From JAIBAJ01 sp965284645 (GTDB taxonomy: Bacteria; Bacteroidota; Bacteroidia; JAIBAJ01): a stretch of 64,000 nt of DNA. Numbering within the stretch: the stretch's first letter is position 1; the number at the start of each line of letters is the position of its first letter. Positions 36,498 to 44,734 of this stretch are shown here, one piece after another. Under the pieces are notes generated by a model. The model was not told the origin of the DNA, ran no database searches, and worked only from the letters and a program-made list of their open reading frames with translations. The translations under genes were made by a program, and so were the position numbers. Location: contig OZ260106.1 in assembly GCA_965284645.1 (NCBI GenBank), forward strand, positions 3,162,001 through 3,226,000, given 5' to 3'.

Positions 36498-36959
36498 ATG
36501 CGAGTATTGATGGTTTGTTTGGGCAATATTTGCCGATCACCCTTGGCTGAAGGAATATTAAGGGCAAAAGCGAATAAAAAAGGCTGGGCTATGGAGGTAG
36601 ATAGCGCAGGGACGGGTGGATGGCATGCCGGTGAAGCACCCGATCGTCGTTCCCAGAAGGTTGCCGCTAACCATGGTATAGACATCTCCAATCAAAAAGC
36701 CAGAAAATTTAAAAGCCAAGATTTTGATGAATTCGATTTGATTTTGGCTATGGATACCGAGAATATGAAAGACCTCCTATTATTGGCACCGAATGAAAAG
36801 GCAAGAAACAAAGTCAAACTAATTCTCAACTACCTTAATCCAACTAAAAACCAGAATGTCCCTGACCCATATTATGGGCAAATGGCGGATTTTGAAATGG
36901 TTTTCAACCTGCTTGATCAAGCCTTGGAACAGTTTATTTTAGCAACACCACAAGCATGA
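36498..36959 (+). CDS. Low-molecular-weight protein tyrosine phosphatase
   Basis: A 153-residue enzyme of the LMW-PTP (arsenate-reductase-like) fold. The P-loop CLGNICRS lies at residues 7-14 with nucleophile C7 and phosphate-binding R13. The general-acid segment VPDPYYG is near residues 120-126. It dephosphorylates tyrosine on proteins, possibly those of polysaccharide export, though no kinase is nearby. A TTTCTTTG box (36485-36492) ends 5 bp before the ATG, so the transcript may be leaderless. The stop overlaps the next gene (ATGA). Confidence 0.95.
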   Translation: MRVLMVCLGNICRSPLAEGILRAKANKKGWAMEVDSAGTGGWHAGEAPDRRSQKVAANHGIDISNQKARKFKSQDFDEFDLILAMDTENMKDLLLLAPNEKARNKVKLILNYLNPTKNQNVPDPYYGQMADFEMVFNLLDQALEQFILATPQA

Positions 36960-37663
36960 AAGGAAACCTGTATTTAATTCCTGTATTTTTGGAAGATGAA
37001 GCACCTGCCTCAGCTGTTTTTCCTTCGTTAAACCTTAATATTCTAAACGAACTCAATCATTTTATTGCCGAAAACGATAAACTTGCCCGACGTTTTTTAA
37101 AACGAGTAGGCTATACACAAGCCTTGGCACAAGCCGAAATTGAGTTACTAAATGAACATACAAAAACTGATAATGTTTTTGAATTGCTGCAACCTGCTTT
37201 GCAAGGAAAAAATATAGGCTTACTGTCAGATGCCGGTTGCCCAGGGGTGGCCGATCCGGGAGCTTTGGTAGTGCAAATGGCCCACGATTTAGGAATTTCA
37301 GTACAACCTTTAGTTGGCCCCTCCTCTATTCTCCTGTCATTAATGGCCAGTGGAATGAATGGACAACAATTCACTTTTCATGGGTATTTACCTATTGATA
37401 AGGTTCAACGTTCTCGAACCTTAAAAGACCTTTCTATTCAAACGGTGAGAACGGGACATACCCAATTGTTTATTGAAACGCCCTATCGAAATTCTGCCCT
37501 ACTTGAAGATATTCTAAAAAGCTGTTCCCCTGATTTAAGGTTATGCATTGCCTGTAACCTAACATCAAAAGATGGATGGGTAAAAAGCATGTCGATACAG
37601 AGCTGGAAAGGGAAAAAAATTGATATCCAAAAGAAACCATGCATTTTTCTGTTGGGAAGATAG
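36956..37663 (+). CDS. SAM-dependent methyltransferase, RsmI-like (tetrapyrrole methylase fold)
   Basis: A 235-residue protein of the tetrapyrrole-methylase superfamily. Conserved segments are LYLIPVFLEDEAP at the N-terminus, IGLLSDAGCPGVADPGA near 86-102 and LVGPSSILLSLMASGMNG near 121-138, then FIETPYRN near 180-187. These match the RsmI family that methylates C1402 of 16S rRNA. The N-terminal part is degenerate compared with typical RsmI (no clear LYVVATPIGN), a variant common in Bacteroidota, so the exact target is inferred. It overlaps the phosphatase gene by 4 bp. Confidence 0.87.
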   Translation: MKGNLYLIPVFLEDEAPASAVFPSLNLNILNELNHFIAENDKLARRFLKRVGYTQALAQAEIELLNEHTKTDNVFELLQPALQGKNIGLLSDAGCPGVADPGALVVQMAHDLGISVQPLVGPSSILLSLMASGMNGQQFTFHGYLPIDKVQRSRTLKDLSIQTVRTGHTQLFIETPYRNSALLEDILKSCSPDLRLCIACNLTSKDGWVKSMSIQSWKGKKIDIQKKPCIFLLGR

Positions 37664-37688
37664 GCTGTAAAATGGGACTTGCGTTTTT

Positions 37689-37867
37689 AACCCAAATTCA
37701 GCATTAGAAATCTATTACAGCTTCCAACTGCTTCAAATACATGGATTTCAGAACAATTTTTGACTTCAAAATAGTTTACTATTCCTTCACCCAAAAATTA
37801 ACCTGAAACCCTCGTCTTTATTGCATTTGAAAGCTTCATTACGATTTCTAATGCGTAATCTGGGTTT
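37689..37867 (-). repeat. Dispersed repeat family C, copy 1 (MITE-like)
   Basis: 179 bp bounded by AACCCAAATTCAGCATTAG and CTAATGCGTAATCTGGGTT, an imperfect terminal inverted repeat of about 23 bp. By eye it differs from the copy at 62506-62684 (inverse orientation) at only about three positions. It carries no coding frame of note. Confidence 0.88.
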
Positions 37868-37889
37868 AACCAAAAGCCAAGTGGTATAG

Positions 37890-38033
37890 TCCGGGCAGGG
37901 ATAGAAGCGTAAAGCCCACAAGGATGCGGAGGAACGGAGCAGCCTGAGGACTTGCAGCGGATAGCCCGACCCGAACGCACCTTGCACCATGCGAAATAAA
38001 TAGAAAATGTTTTGGGTGCGGAAGGGGGCACGC
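37890..38033 (+). repeat. Dispersed repeat family A, copy 5
   Basis: It contains TCCGGGCAGGGATAGAAGCG, AAAGCCCACAAGGATGCGG, GGACTTGCAGCGGATAGCCC and a final GGTGCGGAAGGGGGCACGC. It lies 22 bp from family C copy 1 and just past the 3' end of cysD. Confidence 0.85.
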
Positions 38034-38043
38034 ATGAAAAGAG

Positions 38044-38071
38044 AAAAGAGAAGTGTGAAAAGAGAAGTGTG
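38044..38071. repeat. Tandem 14-bp direct repeat
   Basis: AAAAGAGAAGTGTG occurs twice in a row (38044-38057 and 38058-38071), directly after the stop codon of cysD on the minus strand. Confidence 0.8.
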
Positions 38072-38078
38072 AAGTGGG

Positions 38079-38972
38079 TTAGAAATACCCTTGTAGTTTG
38101 CGGTCTTCCATGCCGGTTTCGGATATTTGGTCATCTAGGCGTGTTTGTCCACGTTCGCTGATTTCAGCTTTGTACAATTCTTCAAGCACCTCGTCGATGG
38201 TTGAAGCTTGGGATTCGATGGCTGCGGTACAAGTCATATCGCCAACGGTACGAAACCTTACTTGCTTAGTGACTATTTTGTCGGAATCGTCCAACTGCAC
38301 GAAGGCTGAAAAGGCCACCCAGCGATTATTCATTAAAAAAACCTGTCTTTCGTGTGAAAAATACAAGGAAGGCAGTTCGATTTGATGGCGTTTGATGAAT
38401 TCCCAAACATCCCTTTCTGTCCAATTGCTCAGCGGAAAGGCACGCACATTTTCGCCTGGATGAATTCTTCCGTTGAGTAGATTCCATACTTCTGGTCTTT
38501 GTAAATGCGGCATCCATTTGTTATCCATGCCGCGGAATGAAAATATTCTTTCCTTGGCTCTAGCCTTTTCCTCATCCCGTCGTGCACCGCCAATGCAGCA
38601 GTCAAAACCAAACTCGGCAATTGTATCTAAAAGAGTAAAAGTTTGATGGGTGTTTCGACTTGGAAGCTTCCCTACGGCATCCGGAATATTCTTTTCCCGC
38701 AGCGTATCTTCCACCTTTCGAACAATCAGTTTCAGGCCATACTTTTGCACCAAGGCATCTCTAAAATCGAGGGCTTCTTGGAAATTATGTCCCGTATCAA
38801 TATGCACCAATGTAAAGGGAACAGGAAGTGGAGCAAACGCTTTGATACTTAGATGCACGAGGGTAATGCTGTCCTTACCACCCGAAAAAAGCAAGGCCGG
38901 ATTCTTAAATTGTCCTGCTACTTCGCGTAGGATATAGATTGATTCGGATTCTAATTGTTCGAGGTAATCCAC
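38079..38972 (-). CDS. cysD: Sulfate adenylyltransferase subunit 2
   Basis: A 297-residue ATP-pyrophosphatase that, with the GTPase CysN, converts sulfate and ATP to adenosine phosphosulfate. The PP-loop SGGKDS lies at residues 30-35. HIDTGHNFQEALDFRD follows near 55-70, then GGARRDEEKARAKERIFSFR near 128-147 and the C-terminal DRKLQGYF. The protein is full length. CysN, normally the next gene, is missing: the downstream side holds a tandem repeat, repeat A and repeat C instead. Either cysN is elsewhere or the operon was disrupted. The divergent region upstream (38973-39158) serves murB. Confidence 0.95.
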   Translation of the reverse strand: MDYLEQLESESIYILREVAGQFKNPALLFSGGKDSITLVHLSIKAFAPLPVPFTLVHIDTGHNFQEALDFRDALVQKYGLKLIVRKVEDTLREKNIPDAVGKLPSRNTHQTFTLLDTIAEFGFDCCIGGARRDEEKARAKERIFSFRGMDNKWMPHLQRPEVWNLLNGRIHPGENVRAFPLSNWTERDVWEFIKRHQIELPSLYFSHERQVFLMNNRWVAFSAFVQLDDSDKIVTKQVRFRTVGDMTCTAAIESQASTIDEVLEELYKAEISERGQTRLDDQISETGMEDRKLQGYF

Positions 38973-39158
38973 TGGTCAAAAGTAGTGGTAATTGTCGGAA
39001 AATGGCGCTTTTTTCAAACAAATTAAGCGATAGATTCACTGTTCTGGATGCCAATTCTTTGCCAAAGGTTTTCAAATTTTGTATGTTGAAACATTCGAAG
39101 GTATCGACCAAATTTAGGTAGTAAGGCCTTCTACTTTAGCTATTTGAAAACGGAATTA

Positions 39159-40175
39159 ATGGCCATTCAACACCAAGTAAATTTAGCTACCCACAACACA
39201 TTCGGTATTGCTTGTAAGGCCAAGCTTTTTTCGAGTTTCCAATCTTTAGCTGAACTGCAGGCTATACTGTCCGACCCGACCTTAGCCAAGGAAACTATTC
39301 TAATACTAGGCGGAGGAAGCAATGTATTGTTTACCAAGGACTTTGATGGACTTATCTTAATTAATGAAATAAAAGGAATTTCCTTAATAGAAGAATCGGC
39401 TACTGAATTGATATTGGAAGCAGGTGCTGGAGAAAATTGGCATGAATTTGTAAGTTATGGTGTAGCCAACAACTGGGGCGGATTAGAGAATTTATCGCTT
39501 ATCCCTGGGAAAGTTGGGGCAGCCCCGATGCAGAATATTGGTGCTTATGGAGTGGAGCAAAAAGATTGTTTTGTGCAATTAAAGGCTTTAGAAATTGCGA
39601 CCGGCCAGGTGAAGACCTTTTCAAAGGAAGAATGTCGTTTTGGCTACAGGGAAAGTTTTTTTAAGCAAGAAGGTAAGAATAGGTTTATTATCCTTTCCGT
39701 GCAATATCGGCTTTTAAAATCTCCAAAAATTCACACAGAATATGGTGCTATATCCCAAGAATTGGCTGGAATGGGAATTAGCCATCCAAGTGTAAAGGAT
39801 GTGGCAGAGGCTGTTATCCGGATTCGGCGGTCTAAATTGCCCGATCCAAAGGAAATTGGCAATGCCGGCAGTTTTTTTAAGAATCCAGTGATACCTGAAT
39901 CTTTGTTTTTAGAAATAAAGGCCAAGTATCCAGAAGTTGTCTCCTATCCTGCTCAACCAGGAACAGTGAAAATTGCCGCAGGATGGTTGATAGAAAAAGC
40001 AGGATGGAAAGGGTTTAGAAAAGATAATTTTGGGGTACATGCCAAACAGGCCTTGGTATTGGTGAATTACGGTGGTGCAAAAGGTGAAGAAATTTGGGAT
40101 TTATCAGGACAAATTGTCCAAGCAATACATCAAAAATTCGGTGTGGAATTAGAAAGAGAGGTAAACATTTATTAA
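39159..40175 (+). CDS. murB: UDP-N-acetylenolpyruvoylglucosamine reductase
   Basis: A 338-residue FAD enzyme that reduces UDP-GlcNAc-enolpyruvate to UDP-MurNAc in peptidoglycan synthesis. The ATG at 39159 gives MAIQHQVNLATHNTFGI, as usual for MurB; a TTG five codons earlier is possible but less likely. FAD-binding segments are ILGGGSNVLF near 48-57 and IPGKVGAAPMQNIGAYG near 115-131. The catalytic region NAGSFFKNP is near 238-246, and the type I enzyme's C-terminal AGWLIEKAGWKGFRKDN segment follows. It is followed 33 bp later by a small secreted protein gene. Confidence 0.96.
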   Translation: MAIQHQVNLATHNTFGIACKAKLFSSFQSLAELQAILSDPTLAKETILILGGGSNVLFTKDFDGLILINEIKGISLIEESATELILEAGAGENWHEFVSYGVANNWGGLENLSLIPGKVGAAPMQNIGAYGVEQKDCFVQLKALEIATGQVKTFSKEECRFGYRESFFKQEGKNRFIILSVQYRLLKSPKIHTEYGAISQELAGMGISHPSVKDVAEAVIRIRRSKLPDPKEIGNAGSFFKNPVIPESLFLEIKAKYPEVVSYPAQPGTVKIAAGWLIEKAGWKGFRKDNFGVHAKQALVLVNYGGAKGEEIWDLSGQIVQAIHQKFGVELEREVNIY

Positions 40176-40208
40176 TCCATTGAAAACAGCAAAAAATCAA
40201 AGCATTTT

Positions 40209-40778
40209 ATGAAAAAGCAGTTCTTACTTCTATTCGGATTTTTCTTGTTAAGCGCTATGGTTGGACAGGCGCAGAAGGCCAATCGAAAAACAAACTTACA
40301 GAATCCACAAATTGGTATTTTTTCGAATTGCCATTTGGAAACTTTGTTTTTGAAAACCCTTTGTTCCGACATAGAAAACAATAAACCCCAATTGATTCGT
40401 AACCAGTTACAAAAGCGCAGCGGACAAAATTCCATGCCCAAAGTAATGAAATGGACGAAGGAAAACTACTACTGCATCCGCTGTCGTCCTGAACCAGGAT
40501 TTGCCGGGGGACAGTTGCTCAGGAAATGCGTGGTAGAAAATGCAAGAGAAGTTGCAGCCTTTTTGATTCAAGAGGCCGGAGTAGATGTAAACTATATCGA
40601 ACAAGATGGTTTAACTTTATTGGATTGGTTGCAAGAGGAAACCGAACGCACCTTTGACGAAGCCTTTGAAACAGAAAATGCGACCGATAAAAAATGGTTG
40701 ATGTTGGGCATCCAAAACAACCTTCAGTTTTACAATACCTTCAAAAATTCGGGCGCCAAATTCAGTGCAGAATTATAA
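40209..40778 (+). CDS. Secreted protein with ankyrin-like segment
   Basis: A 189-residue exported protein with a signal peptide ending near VGQAQ (residue 22). An ankyrin-like unit is visible around residues 115-145: VAAFLIQEAGVDVNYIEQDG followed by LTLLDWLQEE. Four or five cysteines in the middle (for example YYCIRCRP) could form disulfides after export. The partner is unknown. It sits between murB and an SDR gene, spacing 33 bp and 2 bp, so it probably belongs to the same transcript. Confidence 0.75.
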   Translation: MKKQFLLLFGFFLLSAMVGQAQKANRKTNLQNPQIGIFSNCHLETLFLKTLCSDIENNKPQLIRNQLQKRSGQNSMPKVMKWTKENYYCIRCRPEPGFAGGQLLRKCVVENAREVAAFLIQEAGVDVNYIEQDGLTLLDWLQEETERTFDEAFETENATDKKWLMLGIQNNLQFYNTFKNSGAKFSAEL

Positions 40779-40780
40779 GC

Positions 40781-41527
40781 ATGCATAAAATTTGTTTTAT
40801 AACCGGAGCCTCCTCAGGTATTGGTAAGGCTTGTGCAGAACTCTTTGCCGCCAATGGGTACAAACTCATTTTAATGGCCAGAAGGGAAGATAGGTTAATG
40901 ACCATTCAAAACAGCTTGGAAGTGCCTTGTTTCCTTTTGAAGGCCGATGTAAGGAATTATTCCGAGGTTCAAGCGGCTGTGGCATCCCTACCGGAAGAAT
41001 GGAAAAAAATTGATATACTGATTAACAATGCAGGGTTAGCAGCTGGTTTAGACAAATTTGATCAAGGTAATTTAGCCGACTGGGAACAGATGATTGATAC
41101 CAATGTAAAAGGACTTCTGTATGTTTCCAAAGAAGTAATTCCACTGATGGAAAAAAACGGGAAAGGACATATCATCAACCTTTCATCGACCGCAGGAAAA
41201 GAGGTATATGCCTTAGGCAATGTTTATTGCGCTTCCAAACACGCAGTAGAAGCCATTAGTAAAGGCATGCGAATTGATTTGTTAGAGAAGAATATTAAGG
41301 TTACCAATATTGCTCCAGGGATGGTAGAAACTGAATTTAGTGTTGTCCGATTCAAGGGCGACCAAGACAGGGCCGATGGTGTATACAAAGGACTTACACC
41401 TCTTACTGGTAAGGATGTAGCCCAAGTGATATACTTCGCCACTACCCTACCCGACCATGTCAATATCAATGATTTAACCTTGACTCCGACGGCCCAAGCC
41501 AATTCTTTTTACAATATCAGGAAATAA
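40781..41527 (+). CDS. SDR-family NAD(P)-dependent oxidoreductase (YdfG-like)
   Basis: A 248-residue classical short-chain dehydrogenase. The ATG at 40781 is chosen because the frame upstream overlaps the previous gene. The cofactor motif TGASSGIG lies at residues 8-15, NNAGLAAG near 83-90, and the catalytic pair is YCASK near 148-152 with a serine about 13 residues before. It resembles E. coli YdfG (3-hydroxy-acid/malonic semialdehyde reductase) in the LILMARREDRL cofactor-specificity segment, which favours NADP. The physiological substrate is uncertain. Confidence 0.92.
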   Translation: MHKICFITGASSGIGKACAELFAANGYKLILMARREDRLMTIQNSLEVPCFLLKADVRNYSEVQAAVASLPEEWKKIDILINNAGLAAGLDKFDQGNLADWEQMIDTNVKGLLYVSKEVIPLMEKNGKGHIINLSSTAGKEVYALGNVYCASKHAVEAISKGMRIDLLEKNIKVTNIAPGMVETEFSVVRFKGDQDRADGVYKGLTPLTGKDVAQVIYFATTLPDHVNINDLTLTPTAQANSFYNIRK

Positions 41528-41585
41528 GCCAAGGTCATCGTTGGTCTTTTGTTTAAGATTTCATGGATTGAATTGCTAAAATTCT

Positions 41586-41615
41586 TTTGTGGATTCCGTT
41601 TGCTTTCTACCTTCG
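41586..41615 (+). promoter_or_regulatory. Promoter for the thiolase gene
   Basis: TTTG (41586-41589), 18 nt, TACCTTCG (41608-41615). The ATG at 41634 is 18 bp after the -7 box. A longer frame that starts at 41589 would read through this promoter. Confidence 0.68.
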
Positions 41616-41633
41616 TTCCCAAATTTAATTGAA

Positions 41634-42812
41634 ATGAAAACAGTTTATATTGTCGCTGCTGCCAGAACCCCAATTGGCAGTTTTGGCGGTACCTTGGCAT
41701 CCTTTTCAGCTACAAAACTTGGCTCGATTGCCATAAAAGGAGCCTTGGAAAAAGCAGGTTTAAGTCCTGACCAAGTGAATGAAGTGTACATGGGCAATGT
41801 ATTATCGGCCAATGTTGGACAGGCTCCAGCCACTCAAGCAGCACGTTTTGCTGGCATTCCTGACAATGTACCAAGCACAACCATAAATAAAGTTTGTGCT
41901 TCAGGCATGAAAGCCATCATGTTAGGAGCCCAAAGTATTGCTTTAGGTGAAAACGATGTAGTTGTTGCCGGAGGGATGGAAAGCATGAGCAATGTTCCAT
42001 ACTACTTAGATAAAGCCCGCAACGGTTACCGATTGGGTCATGGCCAAATTACCGATGGCTTAGTAAAAGATGGATTGTGGGATGTTTACAAAGATTACCA
42101 TATGGGATCAGCTGCTGAACTTTGCGCCAGTGAGTGCAAAATTTCGAGAGAAGATCAGGATGCTTTTGCTATTGAAAGTTATAAAAAAGCGGCTGCAGCA
42201 ACTGAGGCTGGCAAGTTTAAAAACGAAATTGTACCGGTTGAAATTCCTCAAAAAGGGGGAACTTCGCTAAGTTTTGATATTGACGAAGAATACAAAGCGG
42301 TGAAATTTGACAAGATTCCAGGTTTAAAACCCGTATTTGTTAAAGACGGAACCGTAACAGCTGCTAATGCTTCCACCTTAAATGATGGAGCTGCCGCAGT
42401 GGTTTTAATGAGCAAGGAGAAAGCCGAGGAACTAGGCATCAAACCTTTGGCAATTGTACGTTCGTTTGCCGACGCCCAACAAGCACCTGAGTGGTTTACC
42501 ACAGCCCCTGCCAAAGCCTTGCCAAAAGCCATCGCAAAAGCTGGATTGCAAATTGGCGATGTAGATTATTTCGAAATCAACGAGGCATTTTCCGTTGTTT
42601 CCTTGGCCAACAACCAATTGATGGGACTGGATGCCAGCAAAGTGAATGTTAATGGTGGTGCTGTAAGTATTGGACACCCACTTGGATGCAGTGGTGCTCG
42701 TATCGTTGTAACCTTGGTAAATGTACTTTTACAAAACAATGGTAAAATTGGTGCTGCCGGCATTTGCAATGGTGGCGGAGGAGCCAGTGCCATTGTTATT
42801 GAACGAGTTTAA
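41634..42812 (+). CDS. Acetyl-CoA C-acyltransferase (thiolase)
   Basis: A 392-residue thiolase that condenses or cleaves acyl-CoAs. The active-site cysteine is C88 in NKVCASGMK. GGMESMSNVPYYL is near 113-125, NEAFSVVS near 315-322 with its asparagine-glutamate pair, GGAVSIGHPLGCSGARIV near 343-360 and the second catalytic cysteine in GICNGGGGASA near 376-386. The ATG at 41634 matches the family start (MKTVYIVAAARTPIGSFGG). The biosynthetic acetoacetyl-CoA type is favoured by length and by the C-terminal motif. A clear terminator follows. Confidence 0.95.
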   Translation: MKTVYIVAAARTPIGSFGGTLASFSATKLGSIAIKGALEKAGLSPDQVNEVYMGNVLSANVGQAPATQAARFAGIPDNVPSTTINKVCASGMKAIMLGAQSIALGENDVVVAGGMESMSNVPYYLDKARNGYRLGHGQITDGLVKDGLWDVYKDYHMGSAAELCASECKISREDQDAFAIESYKKAAAATEAGKFKNEIVPVEIPQKGGTSLSFDIDEEYKAVKFDKIPGLKPVFVKDGTVTAANASTLNDGAAAVVLMSKEKAEELGIKPLAIVRSFADAQQAPEWFTTAPAKALPKAIAKAGLQIGDVDYFEINEAFSVVSLANNQLMGLDASKVNVNGGAVSIGHPLGCSGARIVVTLVNVLLQNNGKIGAAGICNGGGGASAIVIERV

Positions 42813-42831
42813 TATTACTGGTAGCGATTAT

Positions 42832-42863
42832 AAAAAGGGCTGTTCGGAAGGGCGGCCCTTTTT
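42832..42863 (+). terminator. Intrinsic terminator after the thiolase gene
   Basis: AAAAAGGGC and GGCCCTTTTT pair around a short loop and end in a T-run, 20 bp after the stop codon. Confidence 0.85.
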
Positions 42864-42938
42864 GTTGGCAAAAGCACCAAATTGGCTTAGCAATCGCTAT
42901 AAATGCACCAGCCAATAAAATTAATGGGCTTTTTCATT

Positions 42939-44573
42939 TCAAGTAAAGGAAAGATATACTTTTGCCCTCCCATAAAACTGGCTCCGTAGTTTAATGGATA
43001 GAACGAAAGTTTCCGGAACTTTTGGTAGGGGTTCGATTCCCTTCGGGGCTACCTCACAGGAAAGCACATCAATTTTGGTGTGCTTTTTTTGTTGACGGTT
43101 TTCGAAAGCCTTGGTGGCATTGAAAATTAGAGAGGTAGCTTTGCTCAATTTCGGAGTTCGATATTTTTTTTCGGAGAATATCAACTTTTCAGAAAATATC
43201 GAACTCACTATGGTTTGTTTCATGCTTACATCCCCGTGGTTGTAGAGTTTGTCGATGTTTTGGAAGAAACCAAGACAATTGGTTAAGTCCTTTTGGCTAA
43301 GAACAAGTTCTTGCTGTAAATCGTTTAATTCATTCTGGGATTCATTAATTTCTTTTTTCAGGGTTTCCCTAATTTCTTGGTAGTCTTCTTTACTAAGCTC
43401 ATCCTCCAAGAATAACATTTGCAACTTTTTTAGCTTATTGTTTTTCTCTAAGATTTTGCCTTCCAATTCTGCCTTTTTTTTCTTTGAATCATGGTTTCTT
43501 TTGGATAGCTTTTCTTTAATCATTTCTTCCAAAAGGATACTTACATTTTCAGAAATCCTAAATTCAGAAAGCATGGTTTCCATTTCGAGATTTACCAAAC
43601 TTGCCCTTTGTCTTTCTCTACAACCGCTTTGACAATGATAGTAAAAGAATCTATTCCCCATTTTTCCTCGTGATCCAGACCCTGTCATAATTCTGTTGCA
43701 TTGTGGACATATAAGAAGACCTCGTAATGGAAGTTCTTCCTGTTGGGTTTGGTATTTGTTTGGTTTCTTGTTGTAAATACGGCCTTCTAAAATGTTCTGA
43801 ACCTTTTCAAATGTTTCCAAATCAACTAAACCTGTGTGTAAACCCTTTACCCAAGTTTCTTTTTCAGATTCAAAAGCGGGAACTAAAATATACCCAGTAT
43901 AACCTCTATTTTTGAGTAATTTGTTAAAAGCAGACCTAGAAATATTTAGACCTTCCTGATTAAGTTTCCTTCTTAAATCTTCAATGTTGTATGTTCCAAG
44001 TGCAAATTCATTAAAGGCCTTTCGAATAAGTTGCTCCTGTTTACCTCCTTCAGGAACCATAATAGGCTTGTTCCTTTCATCCCTTGCGTTTTTATATCCC
44101 CTTAAACTGTTTCCCATCCATCTACCTTCCATTTTTCCCCTACGCATCCCATTAAAAACATTCAATGAACGTCTATCATTATCTACTTCAGGAGCAGAAA
44201 GCATAATGGCCAGCATGATTTTGGATTCAGGGACTCTTAAATCAAGCATCTGTTCTATTGCACATAATTCAACTCCAAGCTTGTTAAGTTCTCGAAGTTC
44301 AATTAATGCCTCTGTTTGGTTGCGTGAAAACCTATCCCATTTAAGGAAAAGAATTTTGTTTACCTGACCTTTGTTAGTTTTGATAAAATGCCTAATCTTT
44401 TTCCATTCAGGTCTATCAAATGATTTGGCACTGGCATCATCATGGTAAATACCAATAACATTCAAATCATTTTTAGCACTGTAGGCAAGTAGTTTTTCTT
44501 TTTGATCCAGTGGACTGTATCCATTATTCTGTTCATCTGTGGAAACTCTTGTATAAAGGATTACATTGTTCAT
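42939..44573 (-). CDS. Large serine recombinase (site-specific integrase)
   Basis: A 544-codon frame. Domains: resolvase catalytic domain (residues 1-145) with nucleophile S11 in YTRVSTDEQ, and DRFSRN near 81-86; recombinase DNA-binding domain (about 160-270); zinc ribbon (CPQC near 300 with CQSGC near 326); and a coiled coil (about 360-430). The last 30 or so codons (VAPKGIEPLPKVPETFVLSI and beyond) are the antisense strand of the tRNA-Arg gene, so the true protein was extended when the element integrated here. Two tiny genes and a MerR-like regulator lie upstream on the same strand with very short spacing. It is probably responsible for moving the island. Confidence 0.93.
   Translation of the reverse strand: MNNVILYTRVSTDEQNNGYSPLDQKEKLLAYSAKNDLNVIGIYHDDASAKSFDRPEWKKIRHFIKTNKGQVNKILFLKWDRFSRNQTEALIELRELNKLGVELCAIEQMLDLRVPESKIMLAIMLSAPEVDNDRRSLNVFNGMRRGKMEGRWMGNSLRGYKNARDERNKPIMVPEGGKQEQLIRKAFNEFALGTYNIEDLRRKLNQEGLNISRSAFNKLLKNRGYTGYILVPAFESEKETWVKGLHTGLVDLETFEKVQNILEGRIYNKKPNKYQTQQEELPLRGLLICPQCNRIMTGSGSRGKMGNRFFYYHCQSGCRERQRASLVNLEMETMLSEFRISENVSILLEEMIKEKLSKRNHDSKKKKAELEGKILEKNNKLKKLQMLFLEDELSKEDYQEIRETLKKEINESQNELNDLQQELVLSQKDLTNCLGFFQNIDKLYNHGDVSMKQTIVSSIFSEKLIFSEKKYRTPKLSKATSLIFNATKAFENRQQKKHTKIDVLSCEVAPKGIEPLPKVPETFVLSIKLRSQFYGRAKVYLSFT
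42957..42964 (+). promoter_or_regulatory. -7 promoter box for tRNA-Arg
   Basis: TACTTTTG matches TAnnTTTG and ends 16 bp before the tRNA 5' end. It lies inside the antisense end of the recombinase frame. Confidence 0.55.
42980..43051 (+). tRNA. tRNA-Arg (anticodon CCG)
   Basis: A complete cloverleaf can be drawn. The acceptor stem GGCTCCG pairs with CGGGGCT, with one G-T pair at each of two positions. The D arm is GTTTAATGGATAGAAC. The anticodon arm is AAAGT-TTCCGGA-ACTTT with CCG at the anticodon position, reading CGG. The T arm is AGGGG-TTCGATT-CCCTT. The discriminator base is A; CCA is not encoded. It is 72 nt long. The serine recombinase frame covers the gene on the opposite strand, marking it as the integration target of the island. 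Confidence 0.93.
43154..43206. repeat. 14-bp perfect inverted repeat inside the recombinase gene
   Basis: GAGTTCGATATTTT (43154-43167) and AAAATATCGAACTC (43193-43206) are exact reverse complements with a 25-bp spacer. They lie in the C-terminal coding part of the recombinase gene. The first 13 bases recur at 55538-55550, at the far end of the AT-rich island. Confidence 0.85.
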
Positions 44574-44581
44574 TGCTAGTC

Positions 44582-44734
44582 TTATTTTGATTGTTTATTG
44601 TTTTGCTGTTTGTTCAACTTGATTGCTATTTCCGCCAATTGGTCAAGGAAATTGACGAGTTTGGAAAGTTCTTCATCCGAAACCGAGGTTTTGTCCAGTT
44701 TCAGAATCGACCTGCACCGTTCTAATGATGGCAT
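44582..44734 (-). CDS. Small recombinase-associated protein (50 residues)
   Basis: The ATG at 44734 opens a 50-residue frame, MPSLERCRSILKLDKTSVSD and onward to LVNFLDQLAEIAIKLNKQQN, ending at 44582. Its start overlaps the 3' part of the preceding small gene by 62 bp and its stop is 8 bp before the recombinase start. Very similar short proteins with an ERCR-ILK...DEE...LAEI pattern lie directly before recombinase genes in Bacteroidota mobile elements, as I recall them. The role is unknown; a helical cofactor or directionality factor for the recombinase is a guess. Confidence 0.7.
   Translation of the reverse strand: MPSLERCRSILKLDKTSVSDEELSKLVNFLDQLAEIAIKLNKQQNNKQSK

Noticed and set aside
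38044..38071. CRISPR-like repeat
   Set aside because: Only two directly abutting 14-bp units with no spacers; no cas genes and no repeat-spacer array anywhere in the window.
41589..41633. Longer thiolase frame
   Set aside because: It reads through the promoter (TTTG-18-TACCTTCG); the ATG at 41634 matches the family start.
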